Shown: positions 34,134-42,986, numbered from the stretch's first letter. The stretch: DNA of 53,690 bases from Pseudomonas sp. GD03858 (GCF_029840925.1 NZ_JAOCDM010000026.1:1-53690); one strand, 5' to 3'. Notes: a model not told the origin generated them from the sequence alone. Made by a program: numbers and translations.

Positions 34134-34984
34134 AAGGCGTCGCTCTGCTGCTGTTGGCCCAAGTGCTCGCAGGCCAGGCGCAGGCCCGTTGCGCTCCCCA
34201 CAGCCTGCGCCTGGCGGTGATCCCGATCGAGGATGCAGAGGCCATGACCCGCGAGCACCAGCCGTTGCTCGACCGTCTGGGCAAAGCCGCCGGGGTGCCG
34301 GTGGAACTGGTGGTCAGCACCTCGTACGAGAGCGTGGTGGACGCCATCGTTTCCGGTGGCACCGATATCGCACGGCTGGGGCCTGCGTCCTACCTGCTCG
34401 CCCATCGTCGCGACCGGGGCATCGAAGCCTTTGCCACCTTCTCCTTGAACGCCGGCATCTACACGCCCGCAGGCAACCACTATCAGGCGCTGCTGCTGAC
34501 CCGCGCCGACGGGCCCGCCCGTCTCGATGCCCTGCGCGGTACCCGGGTAGCCTTGAGCGACCCGGCCAGCACCTCCGGCAGCCTGGTGCCCAGCGTCGAG
34601 TTCGCCGCCCAGGTCGGCACGCCACTGCCGCGCTTCTTTGGCGCGCTGGTGTATGCCGGCAACCATGACAAGGCCCTGGCGGCGTTGCTCGAAGGCCGGG
34701 TCGATGCCGCGTTCGTTGCCAGCGAACGGGCCGACGCCTACCTGGCCCGCCACGGCATCGACCCAGCGCGGCTACGACTGCTCTGGCGCTCGGCGCCGAT
34801 CCGCTACGATCCCTACGTGTTCAGCGCCGGCCTGTGTCCGGCGCTCAAGCAGCGCTTGCGCAAGGCAATGCTCGAAGACCCACAAGGTATGGCCGCGTTC
34901 GTGGCCTCGCAACACGCCACCGGGCTGGTGCCGGTGAGCCATGAGGACTATGCGGGGCTGGAACGCCTGATGGAGTCTCGCTGA
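34121..34984 (+). CDS. PhnD-like periplasmic substrate-binding protein
   Basis: A 287-residue exported protein (MGLLKGVALLLLAQVLAGQA signal) with the PhnD/phosphate-phosphonate-binding fold: LRLAVIPIEDAEAMTREHQP, STSYESVVDAIVSGGTDIAR, and ALSDPASTSGSLVPSVEFA, the last being the family's ligand loop. No ABC permease or ATPase genes adjoin. It overlaps the end of the GGDEF-EAL gene, so it likely delivers a periplasmic signal to that membrane enzyme instead of feeding a transporter. The ligand is unknown. Confidence 0.9.
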   Translation: MGLLKGVALLLLAQVLAGQAQARCAPHSLRLAVIPIEDAEAMTREHQPLLDRLGKAAGVPVELVVSTSYESVVDAIVSGGTDIARLGPASYLLAHRRDRGIEAFATFSLNAGIYTPAGNHYQALLLTRADGPARLDALRGTRVALSDPASTSGSLVPSVEFAAQVGTPLPRFFGALVYAGNHDKALAALLEGRVDAAFVASERADAYLARHGIDPARLRLLWRSAPIRYDPYVFSAGLCPALKQRLRKAMLEDPQGMAAFVASQHATGLVPVSHEDYAGLERLMESR

Positions 34985-34987
34985 AGC

Positions 34988-36127
34988 TCAGCCAGGCTGG
35001 GCGATTTGCCACAACCGGGCGATATCCGCCGCCCGCGCTTCGAGCAGAGCCCCCGCCTCGGCGCAGGCCTGCTCCAGGGTCATCGGCCCGCTGGCCAGGG
35101 CGAAGGCGGCATCGATCCCATGCTCGTACAACTGCGTGTACCCGGCACCGAGGGTGCCGGCCAACACCACCACGGGCACGCCATGGCGCTTGGCGACCCG
35201 GGCGACGCCCAGTGGCGTCTTGCCGCGCAGGGTCTGGGCATCGAAGCGCCCTTCGCCGGTGATCACCAGGTCCGCGCCCCGCACCAGCGCATCCAGCCCA
35301 GCCAGCTCGGCCACCACCTCGACGCCGGGGCAGAATCGCGCGCCCATGAACGCCTTGGCCGCGAAGCCCATGCCACCGGCCGCGCCACTGCCCGGTTGGT
35401 GGCGCAGGTCCTTGCCGAGCAAGCCGGCACAATGCTCGGCGAAGTGCCCCAGGGCCTGGTCCAGCGCCTGTACCTGCGCCGGGCTGGCGCCCTTCTGCGG
35501 GCCGAAGATCGCCGAAGCGCCGTTGTCGCCGCAGAGCGGATTGTCGACATCGGCGGCGACCTCCACCCGTACCTCGGCCAGACGCGGATCCAGGTCGCTG
35601 GCATCCAGACGGGCCAGTTGCGCCAGGGCCAGGCCGCCTGGCGCCAGGGGTTGGCCGGTAGCGTCGAACAGGCGCAGCCCCAGCGCCCGCAGCATACCGC
35701 TGCCGGCGTCGTTGGTGGCGCTGCCGCCGATGGCCAGGACAATGCGCGAGGCGCCGGCCGCCAACGCCGCGGCGATCAGCTCGCCGGTGCCCCAGGTGCA
35801 GCTGCGGCAGGCATCACGCTGGCCACTGGGCAGCAGCTGGATGCCACTGGCCTGGGCCATTTCGATCACCGCCGTCCGGCTGTCCGGCAGCCAGCCCCAG
35901 CTGGCCTCGACCGGTTCGCCCAACGGGCCTCGGACGACCTGGCGGCGCAGCTCGCCATGGCTGGCGGCAACGATCGCCTGCAAGGTGCCTTCGCCACCAT
36001 CGGCCATGGGGCACTCGACCAGCTCGGCCTGCGGCCACACCTTGGCCAGCCCGCTGGCGATGGCCCGGGCGACACCGGCAGCGTCGAGGCTGTCCTTGAA
36101 CGAGTCGGGGGCGATGACGATCTTCAT
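34988..36127 (-). CDS. garK: Glycerate 2-kinase, GarK/GlxK family
   Basis: A 379-residue enzyme starting MKIVIAPDSFKDSLDAAGVA, the family signature, with ECPMADGGEGTLQAI, LAIGGSATNDAGSGMLRALG and ITGEGRFDAQTLRGKTPLGV also conserved. It phosphorylates D-glycerate with ATP to 2-phosphoglycerate in the cytoplasm. The in-frame extension upstream of 36127 overlaps the regulator gene and is not used. It lies 127 bp downstream of the CdaR-type regulator on the same strand and near a permease, a small D-glycerate or sugar-acid set. No glucarate or galactarate dehydratase gene is in the window. Confidence 0.93.
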   Translation of the reverse strand: MKIVIAPDSFKDSLDAAGVARAIASGLAKVWPQAELVECPMADGGEGTLQAIVAASHGELRRQVVRGPLGEPVEASWGWLPDSRTAVIEMAQASGIQLLPSGQRDACRSCTWGTGELIAAALAAGASRIVLAIGGSATNDAGSGMLRALGLRLFDATGQPLAPGGLALAQLARLDASDLDPRLAEVRVEVAADVDNPLCGDNGASAIFGPQKGASPAQVQALDQALGHFAEHCAGLLGKDLRHQPGSGAAGGMGFAAKAFMGARFCPGVEVVAELAGLDALVRGADLVITGEGRFDAQTLRGKTPLGVARVAKRHGVPVVVLAGTLGAGYTQLYEHGIDAAFALASGPMTLEQACAEAGALLEARAADIARLWQIAQPG

Positions 36128-36254
36128 GGGATTCTCCTGTCCTGATACCGCGCATGCTGACAGGTGCGTGGCACAGCGGCCTCGGTCGGATGCACAAAAG
36201 TCAGGGCGGGTTGTTTGGGCGGATGCCTGCAACGCGGCTCGGCAGCCCACGCGG

Positions 36255-37352
36255 TCAATCCGCCGGCAGCAACTGCAGGCCCAGGTACAGGCTGAGCATG
36301 CCTTCCATCCGCAGTGGGTCCACCTCGCCGACTTCGGCGATGCGTTCCAGCCGGTAGCGCAGGCTGTTGCGGTGAATCCCCAGGGCGTCGGCGCAGGCCT
36401 GGCTTTGCCCGTCGTGGGCGCACCAGGCGCGCAAGGTGGCGAGCAACTGGCCGCTGGCATCCTTGGCGCGGATGCGCTGCAGCGGCTCGAGCAACTCGTC
36501 CAGCGCATCGTCGTTGCGATGCCGCCAGAGCAGCGCCGGCAAACGGTAACGGGCCAGGCTCAGCAAGCGCTCTGCAGGCAGCACTTCACGGCCGTAGGCC
36601 AACAGGTCGCGCACCCGCCGGTAACCGCGGCGCAGCTGTTCGAGACTTTGCGCCGGGCTGCCCAGCGCCAGGCGCTCGACCTCCCAGCCATGGCGCCGCA
36701 GGCGTTCGAGCAGACGGGCTTCATCCAGCACGCCGGCAAGCGGACGGCACCATAGCAGCGACTGGCGCGCCGGGCTCACGCACCAGCTGTCCGGGTAACG
36801 GCTCATCAACCAGGCCGAAAGGGCCTCGGCGGGCGGCCCGCTGTGCAGCTCGAACAAGCAGGGAACACGCGGCAGGTTGGGCTTGAGGCCCAACTGCCGG
36901 GCCTCATCGACCAGCCGCGGCGATTCACCGCTGCCACCGAGCAGCAACGCCAGCAGATCGTCGCAGCGCTGGCGGCGCCATTGCTGCTCCACCTGCAGAT
37001 GGCGCTGGGCCAGCAGCATTTCGGCGGTCATGCGCACCAGCTCGCCGTAGGTGCGCAGTTGCTGCGGATCGCCGGTCAGGCCAAGCACGCCGATCAGGCG
37101 GCCATCGAGCAGCAGTGGCAGGTTCACGCCGGGCTGCACGCCCTTGAGGCATTTGGCCGCCTCGCCATCCAGCTCGACGATGCGGCCGTTGGCCAACACC
37201 AGCTGGGCGCCTTCGTGGCGGGTGTTGATGCGTTCGGGCTCGCCACTGCCGAGGATCAACCCCTGGCTGTCCATCACGTTGACGTTGCATGGCAGGATGG
37301 CCATCGCCCGGTCGACGATGTCCTGGGCGAGGTCGTGGTCGAGCTCGAACAT
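36255..37352 (-). CDS. cdaR: CdaR/SdaR-type sugar-diacid regulator
   Basis: A 365-residue activator: N-terminal diacid-binding domain (MFELDHDLAQDIVDRAMAIL, then NVMDSQGLILGSGEPERI) and a C-terminal PucR-type helix-turn-helix (ACADALGIHRNSLRYRLERI). ATG 37352 has AAGGA upstream. In E. coli CdaR responds to glucarate, galactarate and glycerate and drives gar and gud genes. Here it diverges from an MFS permease gene and precedes garK, so both are likely targets. Confidence 0.9.
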   Translation of the reverse strand: MFELDHDLAQDIVDRAMAILPCNVNVMDSQGLILGSGEPERINTRHEGAQLVLANGRIVELDGEAAKCLKGVQPGVNLPLLLDGRLIGVLGLTGDPQQLRTYGELVRMTAEMLLAQRHLQVEQQWRRQRCDDLLALLLGGSGESPRLVDEARQLGLKPNLPRVPCLFELHSGPPAEALSAWLMSRYPDSWCVSPARQSLLWCRPLAGVLDEARLLERLRRHGWEVERLALGSPAQSLEQLRRGYRRVRDLLAYGREVLPAERLLSLARYRLPALLWRHRNDDALDELLEPLQRIRAKDASGQLLATLRAWCAHDGQSQACADALGIHRNSLRYRLERIAEVGEVDPLRMEGMLSLYLGLQLLPAD

Positions 37353-37402
37353 GAAAGGATCCTTAGGCTTTGTTCGGCGGCACAGCGACCTGCCCCTGAG
37401 GC

Positions 37403-37416
37403 TGTGCAAAAGCACA
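37403..37416. promoter_or_regulatory. Candidate CdaR-type operator
   Basis: TGTGCAAAAGCACA is an exact inverted repeat with 5 bp arms around AAAA, in the 154 bp gap between the divergent regulator and permease genes. A related half, GCACAAAAG (36192-36200), lies in the gap before garK. The match to a CdaR site is a guess from position. Confidence 0.35.
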
Positions 37417-37506
37417 AAGACAGCCGCGCTACACTGCCCGAGACTTTTCCAGGCGAGCGCCGGCACAGGCGACGCGGTGACAACCATAACAACAGAGAAC
37501 CCGATC

Positions 37507-38835
37507 ATGGCACACAGCCCCGCCCCTGACCAAGGCACCGAGATCACCCGCGACGCGCTGTACCGGCGCATCACCCTGCGGCTGATCCCGTTCATTTTCA
37601 TCTGCTACCTGTTCAACTACCTCGACCGCGTCAACGTCGGCTTCGCCAAGCTGCAGATGCTCGACGCCCTGAAGTTCAGCGAAACCGTGTACGGCCTCGG
37701 CGCCGGCATCTTCTTCATCGGCTACGTGCTCTGCGGCCTGCCCAGCAACCTGGCGCTCAACCGCTTCGGCCCGCGACGCTGGATCGCGTTGATGATGATC
37801 GCCTGGGGCAGTCTGTCCACCTGCCTGCTGTTCGTTACCACGCCCACCGAGTTCTATACCCTGCGCCTGCTGACCGGCGCTGCCGAGGCGGGTTTCTTCC
37901 CCGGCGTGGTGCTGTACCTCTCGCGCTGGTTCCCGGCGGACCGCCGAGGGCGCATCATGGCGCTGTTCATGTCGGCGATACCGGTGTCCGGCCTGCTCGG
38001 CGGGCCGTTCTCCGGCTGGATCCTCGACCACTTCGCCGCGGGCCAGCACGGCCTGGCCGGCTGGCAGTGGATGTTCCTGATCCAGGGCCTGCCCACCGTG
38101 GTCCTGGGCGCGCTGGCCATCGTGCTGCTCAGCGACGGCTACCACAAGGCCGCCTGGCTGAGCCCGGCCGAACGCCGCCTGATCGAGGCCGACCTCAAGG
38201 CCGATGCCGCTGGCAAACCAGCCACCAGCGGCGACAGCCTGCTCGCGGTGCTGACCAACCCGCTGATCTGGACCTTCGGTTTCGTCTACTTCTGCATCCA
38301 GAGCGGGGTCTACGCCATCAACTTCTGGCTGCCGTCGATCATCAAGAACATGGGCTTCGACAATCCGTTGCTGATCGGCTGGCTGAGCGCCATTCCGTAC
38401 CTGCTGGCCGGGGTGTTCATGATCGTCGTCGGCCGTTCGGCGGACCTGCGCAACGAGCGGCGCTGGCACCTTGTGGTACCGATGCTGATGGGCGCGCTGG
38501 GCCTGCTGATTGCGGTGAATTTCGCCGGCAACCCGACCGTTGCCATCCTTGGCCTGTCCATCGCCACCATGGGCGCGCTGACCGGCCTGCCGATGTTCTG
38601 GCCGATGCCGACCGCGCTGCTCGGTGCCGGCGCCGCCGTGGCGGGCCTGGCGATCATCAACTCGGTGGGGCAGATGGCGGGCTTCCTCAGCCCGTACCTG
38701 GTGGGGTTCATCAAGGACCAGACCGGTTCGACCGACGCGGCGCTGTATGCGCTGGCGGGGTTGATCGTGTTCGGCAGCCTGGTGGCGCTGCGGGTTTCGC
38801 GCAGCGGCAGCGCTGCGTTGGCACGTGCCCGCTAG
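37507..38835 (+). CDS. MFS anion:cation symporter (glucarate/phthalate permease-like)
   Basis: A 442-residue MFS protein with about twelve membrane segments. It shows the N-terminal signature of the ACS family (FICYLFNYLDRVNVGFAKLQ) and VLYLSRWFPADRRGRIMALF between helices 4 and 5. Start ATG 37507 (MAHSPAPDQGTEITRDALYR). Neighbouring garK and cdaR suggest transport of D-glycerate or a sugar diacid; tartrate or phthalate-like substrates are alternatives. Confidence 0.9.
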   Translation: MAHSPAPDQGTEITRDALYRRITLRLIPFIFICYLFNYLDRVNVGFAKLQMLDALKFSETVYGLGAGIFFIGYVLCGLPSNLALNRFGPRRWIALMMIAWGSLSTCLLFVTTPTEFYTLRLLTGAAEAGFFPGVVLYLSRWFPADRRGRIMALFMSAIPVSGLLGGPFSGWILDHFAAGQHGLAGWQWMFLIQGLPTVVLGALAIVLLSDGYHKAAWLSPAERRLIEADLKADAAGKPATSGDSLLAVLTNPLIWTFGFVYFCIQSGVYAINFWLPSIIKNMGFDNPLLIGWLSAIPYLLAGVFMIVVGRSADLRNERRWHLVVPMLMGALGLLIAVNFAGNPTVAILGLSIATMGALTGLPMFWPMPTALLGAGAAVAGLAIINSVGQMAGFLSPYLVGFIKDQTGSTDAALYALAGLIVFGSLVALRVSRSGSAALARAR

Positions 38836-38847
38836 GTTGACGCTCTG

Positions 38848-38962
38848 TGCCGCGAAAGGGCCGCATGGCGGCCCCGGCAATTCATGCGTCGTGGATGAGA
38901 TCCTGGGGCTGCTTTGCAGCCCTTTCCGGCCGGTCCGACGCCTCGGCAAGGCCGCTCCTACA
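38848..38962. repeat. REP-type element, partial copy B
   Basis: Contains GCGAAAGGGCCGC facing GGGCTGCTTTGCAGCCC, then CCGGTCCGACGCCTCGGCAA and AAGGCCGCTCCTACA. This is the same right half as the element at 48600-48730 and, inverted, the left half of the one at 24488-24616. The outer left arm (TGTAGGAGCGG) is missing. Confidence 0.75.
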
Positions 38963-39001
38963 GGCAGCCCGTTCCAGGTCTTTGTTGACCGAGTGAGGGC
39001 C

Positions 39002-39324
39002 TCAAGGTGTTCGCCGTTAGAGGTGCAGCGCCTGTGAGATCGAGCGCCGCCCGCGCGGCGCATCGCGACGCAAGGCCGCTCCTACATTTGTTTCGGGCCA
39101 GTCTCTCCTGTGCCATTACCTGGTCCGCCTTGTTGGCACGACGCGGTTTCAGCGTGGGCACCACTGCCGCTCCACCAGTCTTGAGACATGCGCCAAGGCG
39201 GGCAACCATGGCCTGACAGGTTCGGCACGTTGCAACAAATGTAGGAGCGGCCTTGCGTCGCGATGCGCCGCGCGGGCGGCGCTCGGTCTGATAGGCGCTG
39301 CACCTCTAACGGCGAACACCTTGA
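39002..39324. repeat. Inverted repeat with 91 bp arms
   Basis: The left arm 39002-39092 (TCAAGGTGTTCGCCGTTAGA ... ACATTTGTT) is repeated inverted at 39234-39324 with only a few mismatches, separated by a 141 bp centre. Each arm contains its own small hairpin, GAGCGCCGCCCGCGCGGCGC. The left arm and the centre recur near the right edge at 53483-53690. Confidence 0.9.
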
Positions 39325-39360
39325 AAGGAACGGCTCCCACAGGGGCACACGACCCTGGCG

Positions 39361-40470
39361 CTAGTTGCGAGGCTTCCACCCTGCCTCATGCAGCGCCGTC
39401 AACAGCGTATCCCCATCCAGCGCTGGCACCACCACCGCGCCCCTGCCCTGCATCTCGCGTCCCGCCAGCAAGGCATTGACGATCGCCTCTTCCACCGCCT
39501 CCGCCGCCGCCAGGAACAGCCCCGAAACATGGTCGTTGTTGAGCATGCTCACCTGGGCGCACTGCTCCAGCCCCTTGCGTGCGTAGTCCGCCGCGGGCAG
39601 CCCCTGGTTCCCGGTGGAGAACGCCAGGAAGATATCGCCACTGGAATCCTCGGTACCGCCACCGGTCCGGGCGATGCCGATCGACGCCCGCTGGGCCAGG
39701 CGCTGGCACTGGTGCGGCAACAGCGGCGCGTCGGTGGCGATCACCACCACGATCGAGCCCATGCCTGGCGTGCCGCTCGCAGGTTCGGCGAACGGCGATG
39801 GCAAGTGCCGCAACTGGCGCCCGACCGGATAACCATCCACCCGCAGCTCGCGACGCTGACCATGGTTGGCCTGGACCAGGGCGCCGACCGTCCAGCCCCC
39901 CTGCTCATCGCTCAGGCGCCGGGAAGCCGTGCCGATCCCGCCCTTGAACTCGTGGCAGATCATCCCCGTGCCACCGCCCACCGCACCTTCCTCGACCACG
40001 CCCGCAGCCGCGCCATCCAGTGCCTGACGCACCAGCCCCGGCGTCACGTGCTGGCCCCAGATGTCGTTGAGCAGCCCGTCGTAGGTTTCCATCACCACCG
40101 GCATGCACCAGTACACCGAGTCATCGGCCAGGCGCTCGCGCTCGGCGGCGATCAGCGTATCGCGCACCACACCGACACTGTGGGTGTTGGTGATGGCGAT
40201 CGGCGTGCTCAGCAGGCCCGCCTCGCGAATCCACTCAAGCCCGGTGGCATCGCCATTGCCGTTGAGCACATGGCAACCGGCGAAGCACGGCGACAGGCGG
40301 GCCGCCCCCGGGCGCGGCTCGATGACGGTGACCCCGGTGCGGATCGCTGCCGGTCGCTGTTCGTCGATCAGGGTGCCGTGGCCGACCCGCACCCCCGGTA
40401 CATCGGTAATGGCATTGAGCGGGCCTGGATTGCCGTGGCCGAGGGTAATGCCCAGTTGACGCGCACGCAT
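39361..40470 (-). CDS. P1-family (DmpA/BapA-type) aminopeptidase
   Basis: A 369-residue N-terminal-nucleophile peptidase. The N terminus has the family pattern GPLNAITDVPGVRVGHGTL. GGGTGMICHEFKGGIGTASR is conserved, and the expected self-cleavage point is Gly-Ser in GTPGMGSIVVVIATDAPL, freeing the catalytic Ser. Such enzymes cleave N-terminal D- or L-amino acids or beta-amino acids from short peptides and amides. Its start lies 17 bp after the stop of the APC permease gene, so they form an operon: uptake, then hydrolysis. Confidence 0.92.
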   Translation of the reverse strand: MRARQLGITLGHGNPGPLNAITDVPGVRVGHGTLIDEQRPAAIRTGVTVIEPRPGAARLSPCFAGCHVLNGNGDATGLEWIREAGLLSTPIAITNTHSVGVVRDTLIAAERERLADDSVYWCMPVVMETYDGLLNDIWGQHVTPGLVRQALDGAAAGVVEEGAVGGGTGMICHEFKGGIGTASRRLSDEQGGWTVGALVQANHGQRRELRVDGYPVGRQLRHLPSPFAEPASGTPGMGSIVVVIATDAPLLPHQCQRLAQRASIGIARTGGGTEDSSGDIFLAFSTGNQGLPAADYARKGLEQCAQVSMLNNDHVSGLFLAAAEAVEEAIVNALLAGREMQGRGAVVVPALDGDTLLTALHEAGWKPRN

Positions 40471-40486
40471 GTGTACTCCTTGGATT

Positions 40487-41851
40487 TCACAATTTCTGGA
40501 AGGTCGGGCTGAGCCGGCCGTGGGTGCTGTACAAGGTCACCGAAACCGCCAGCAGCCCGAGCATGATCAACAGGTCGCGCAACGACGCCTCGCGCAGCAG
40601 GGTCACCAGCAGCCAGCCGGCGCCGCTGACCGCCAGCAGTGCCGGCAATGGCCACAGCGGCATGCGGTACGGGTGTTCGCGGTCGCGGCGCAGTACCCGG
40701 CTGCACAGGGCGCAGGACGCCACCACCAGATAGATCAGCAGCAACAGCAGCACGGTGAACGAGGTCAGTTCCTCCAGGCTGCCGGACAAACTCAGCAGCG
40801 CCGACGGTATGGCCAGGAACAAAGTCGCCAGCCACGGCGACTCCCAGCGCGGATGGATCACCGTGAACGCACGGTTGAGCGCGGGGGTCCAGATCGCGTC
40901 GCGACCGCTGCTGTACACCACCCGGCCGACCTGGATGACGATCGCCACGATGGCGTTGAACACCGACAGGAAGATCCCCGCGCTGACCAGCCGTGCCAGG
41001 GTCTCGTTGCCATGGGCGGTCAGCAGGTAACCGATCGGGTCGCCACTGGCCAGCATCGCCTGCAGCGACGGCGCGCCGATCAGCAGCGCCGCCAGCGGGA
41101 TCACCTCGATGGCGACCACCACCAGCAGCGACCACAGTACCGCCCGGTGCACGGTGCGCCCCCGGTCTTTCATGTCCTCGGCCAGCAGCACCGCGCCACC
41201 GTAGCCATTGAAGGCGAACAGCGCCATGCCCACCGCGCCCAGCACCAGCGCCCAGGGCGCGACCACCAGCGTGCCCTGTTCGAGCATCTGCGGTTGCAGC
41301 AGGCTGGCCACCGGCTGGCTGGCGTTGCCGAAGCCGAGCAGCACGATCACCAGCAACGCGGCGACCTCGCAGAACAGGAACAGGCCGGTGATCCAGACGT
41401 TCAGGCGGATATTGAGGATGCCCAGCGCATAGCTCGAGACCACGATCACCAACGCCACCGCCTGGGTGTCGAAGCGCGTGCCCAGGGCATTGTTGAGGTA
41501 GGTGGCGGCGCCTGCGGCGAGCACCGGTGGGATGAACAGCATCGAGGCCAGCACGGTGAGAAAGGTGGCGTAGCCGGCCAACCCACCGAACACTCGCTTG
41601 GCATACACGTACTCGCCGCCTGCCGAGCTGTGGGCCCGCCCGAGCTCGGCGTAGCACCAGGCGAACATCAGCGCCAGCACCGCGGCCATGAGAAAGGATA
41701 GGAAGGCGCCGCTGCCGGCCTGCTGGATGGCGAACGGGGCGATGACGAACACGGAGCTGGCCGGGGTAACCGCCGACACGGTGATGGCGACCACATCGAA
41801 CACGCCCAGGCGCTGCTTGAGTGCGCTCGCGGGCTCTTCGCTGGAGCTCAT
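40487..41851 (-). CDS. APC-family amino acid/amine permease
   Basis: A 454-residue transporter with about twelve membrane segments. ATG 41851 (MSSSEEPASALKQRLGVFDV) is preceded by AGAGGAAAA. Helix 1 carries VVAITVSAVTPASSVFVIAP and helix 2-3 FAWCYAELGRAHSSAGGEYV, typical of APC transporters. The permease probably supplies substrate to the linked P1 peptidase; a small peptide, amide or amine are options. Confidence 0.9.
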   Translation of the reverse strand: MSSSEEPASALKQRLGVFDVVAITVSAVTPASSVFVIAPFAIQQAGSGAFLSFLMAAVLALMFAWCYAELGRAHSSAGGEYVYAKRVFGGLAGYATFLTVLASMLFIPPVLAAGAATYLNNALGTRFDTQAVALVIVVSSYALGILNIRLNVWITGLFLFCEVAALLVIVLLGFGNASQPVASLLQPQMLEQGTLVVAPWALVLGAVGMALFAFNGYGGAVLLAEDMKDRGRTVHRAVLWSLLVVVAIEVIPLAALLIGAPSLQAMLASGDPIGYLLTAHGNETLARLVSAGIFLSVFNAIVAIVIQVGRVVYSSGRDAIWTPALNRAFTVIHPRWESPWLATLFLAIPSALLSLSGSLEELTSFTVLLLLLIYLVVASCALCSRVLRRDREHPYRMPLWPLPALLAVSGAGWLLVTLLREASLRDLLIMLGLLAVSVTLYSTHGRLSPTFQKL

Positions 41852-42148
41852 GGCGTTTTTCCTCTGGTTGTTATGGTTGTGAGGGGAAAACCGGTCGCGC
41901 GGCCGCTGGACCTGGGCTGGACTGTAGGCTGGAGCCGCGATGGGGCCAATTACCCAAAGGGGGTACGCCTCTTGACGGGGAACGGGAAACATCCCAAGAC
42001 TGCGCGAGCGCGGGTCAAATCTGCTCTTGTGGGAGCGGGCTTTGCCCGCGACGGCGTCGGGCCAGGCAACCCTGGAATATCGCGGGGCAAGCCCGCTCCC
42101 ACGCCTGCGATAGACCTGACTTGCGACAGTCGCCAGCTATGGGGTCCC
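41852..42148. other. Divergent gap with REP pair
   Basis: The 297 bp region between the APC permease and a LuxR-type gene holds promoters for both and a REP pair at 42028-42102. No gene is seen. Confidence 0.6.
42028..42102. repeat. REP-type inverted pair
   Basis: TGTGGGAGCGGGCTTTGCCCGCG faces CGCGGGGCAAGCCCGCTCCCAC around a short centre. These are the standard P. putida-type REP arms. Confidence 0.85.
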
Positions 42149-42931
42149 ATGCACAACCTGTTCAGTGAAACCAGCGCCCACGCAGGCCTGGCCCGCACCA
42201 TCGAGCAGATCGGCCAGCCGCGCTTCTGGCGGCAGTTGATCCTGCTGCTGCAGCACTGGCTGCCCTTCGACAACGCCCTGGCGATGCACTACCCGCGCGA
42301 CGGCCTGCCTCGCGCGCTGGAGATCTTCGACGCCCGTGGCGAGGGCAATCCCGAGGCCATGGCCCTGTATCTGAGCGGCCTGTACCAGCTCGACCCGTTC
42401 TACCAGGCTTGCCAGGAGCGCATCGGCGATGGCCTGCACCGCCTGGAAGAAGTGGCTCCGGACCAGTTCCGCCAGAGCGAGTACTACCTCAAGTATTTCC
42501 ACGACCATGTGCTGGAGGACGAGGTGCAGTTCATCCTGCAGCTGGGCGATGCTGGCGCGCTGTCACTGTCGCTGGGCACGCGCGAGCGCTTCGACACGGC
42601 GCGCCATGGTCTGTTGACGGTGGTCAGCCCTTGGGTCCTGGCGCTGATGGGCCAGCACTGGCAGCGCCATGGCCAGCGCCCGGCTCCGGCAATGGTGCGC
42701 GATGCCATGAGCCTGTTCGGGGCGAAGGTGTTGTCCGAGCGCGAGCTGGAGATTGCCCGGCTGATCCTGCGGGGGTATTCATCGAAAGCCATGGCCGAGC
42801 GGCTGGCCATTTCGCCGGAGACCATCAAGGTGCATCGCCGGCATCTGTACGCCAAGCTGGACATCTCGTCGCAGCCGGAGCTGTTCTCGCTGTTCCTGCA
42901 ATCGCTGGGGCACGATCCGCAGGATCCTTGA
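42149..42931 (+). CDS. LuxR-family regulator (type 1 of a related pair)
   Basis: A 260-residue protein with a C-terminal LuxR helix-turn-helix (LSERELEIARLILRGYSSKA, SPETIKVHRRHLYAKLDI) and an N-terminal domain that is not the autoinducer domain. The N-terminal part shares LYQLDPFYQAC, LEEVAPDQFRQSEYY and VLEDE with the LuxR protein at 45961-46809, so the two are paralogs. Start ATG 42149 lacks a strong ribosome site. It converges on the aminotransferase gene across a REP hairpin. Confidence 0.88.
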   Translation: MHNLFSETSAHAGLARTIEQIGQPRFWRQLILLLQHWLPFDNALAMHYPRDGLPRALEIFDARGEGNPEAMALYLSGLYQLDPFYQACQERIGDGLHRLEEVAPDQFRQSEYYLKYFHDHVLEDEVQFILQLGDAGALSLSLGTRERFDTARHGLLTVVSPWVLALMGQHWQRHGQRPAPAMVRDAMSLFGAKVLSERELEIARLILRGYSSKAMAERLAISPETIKVHRRHLYAKLDISSQPELFSLFLQSLGHDPQDP

Positions 42932-42936
42932 GCATT

Positions 42937-42986
42937 GCGGGGCAAGCCCGCTCCCACGGGATTCGGTGGGAGCGGGCTTGCCCCGC
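42937..42986. repeat. Perfect REP hairpin between convergent genes
   Basis: GCGGGGCAAGCCCGCTCCCAC (42937-42957) and its exact inverse (42966-42986) form a 21 bp stem with an 8 nt loop, 6 bp after the LuxR stop and 11 bp before the aminotransferase stop. It probably also works as a bidirectional transcript end. Confidence 0.9.

Larger units (their letters stand above)
38836..39360. other. Repeat-filled intergenic region
   Basis: The 525 bp gap between the MFS permease and the P1 peptidase holds no credible gene. It carries a part copy of the REP element family (38848-38962) and then the 91 bp-arm inverted repeat (39002-39324). Confidence 0.8.

Noticed and set aside
34988..36508. A longer 506-residue glycerate kinase starting inside the regulator gene
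   Set aside because: Family proteins start with MKIVIAPDSFKDS, which is at 36127; the extra 127 residues are out-of-frame regulator sequence plus intergenic DNA.
38958..39379. Short open frames within the 39 kb inverted repeat
   Set aside because: They exist only because the repeat arms are GC-rich; similar peptides arise at the right-edge copy and in both orientations, as expected from a repeat and not a gene.
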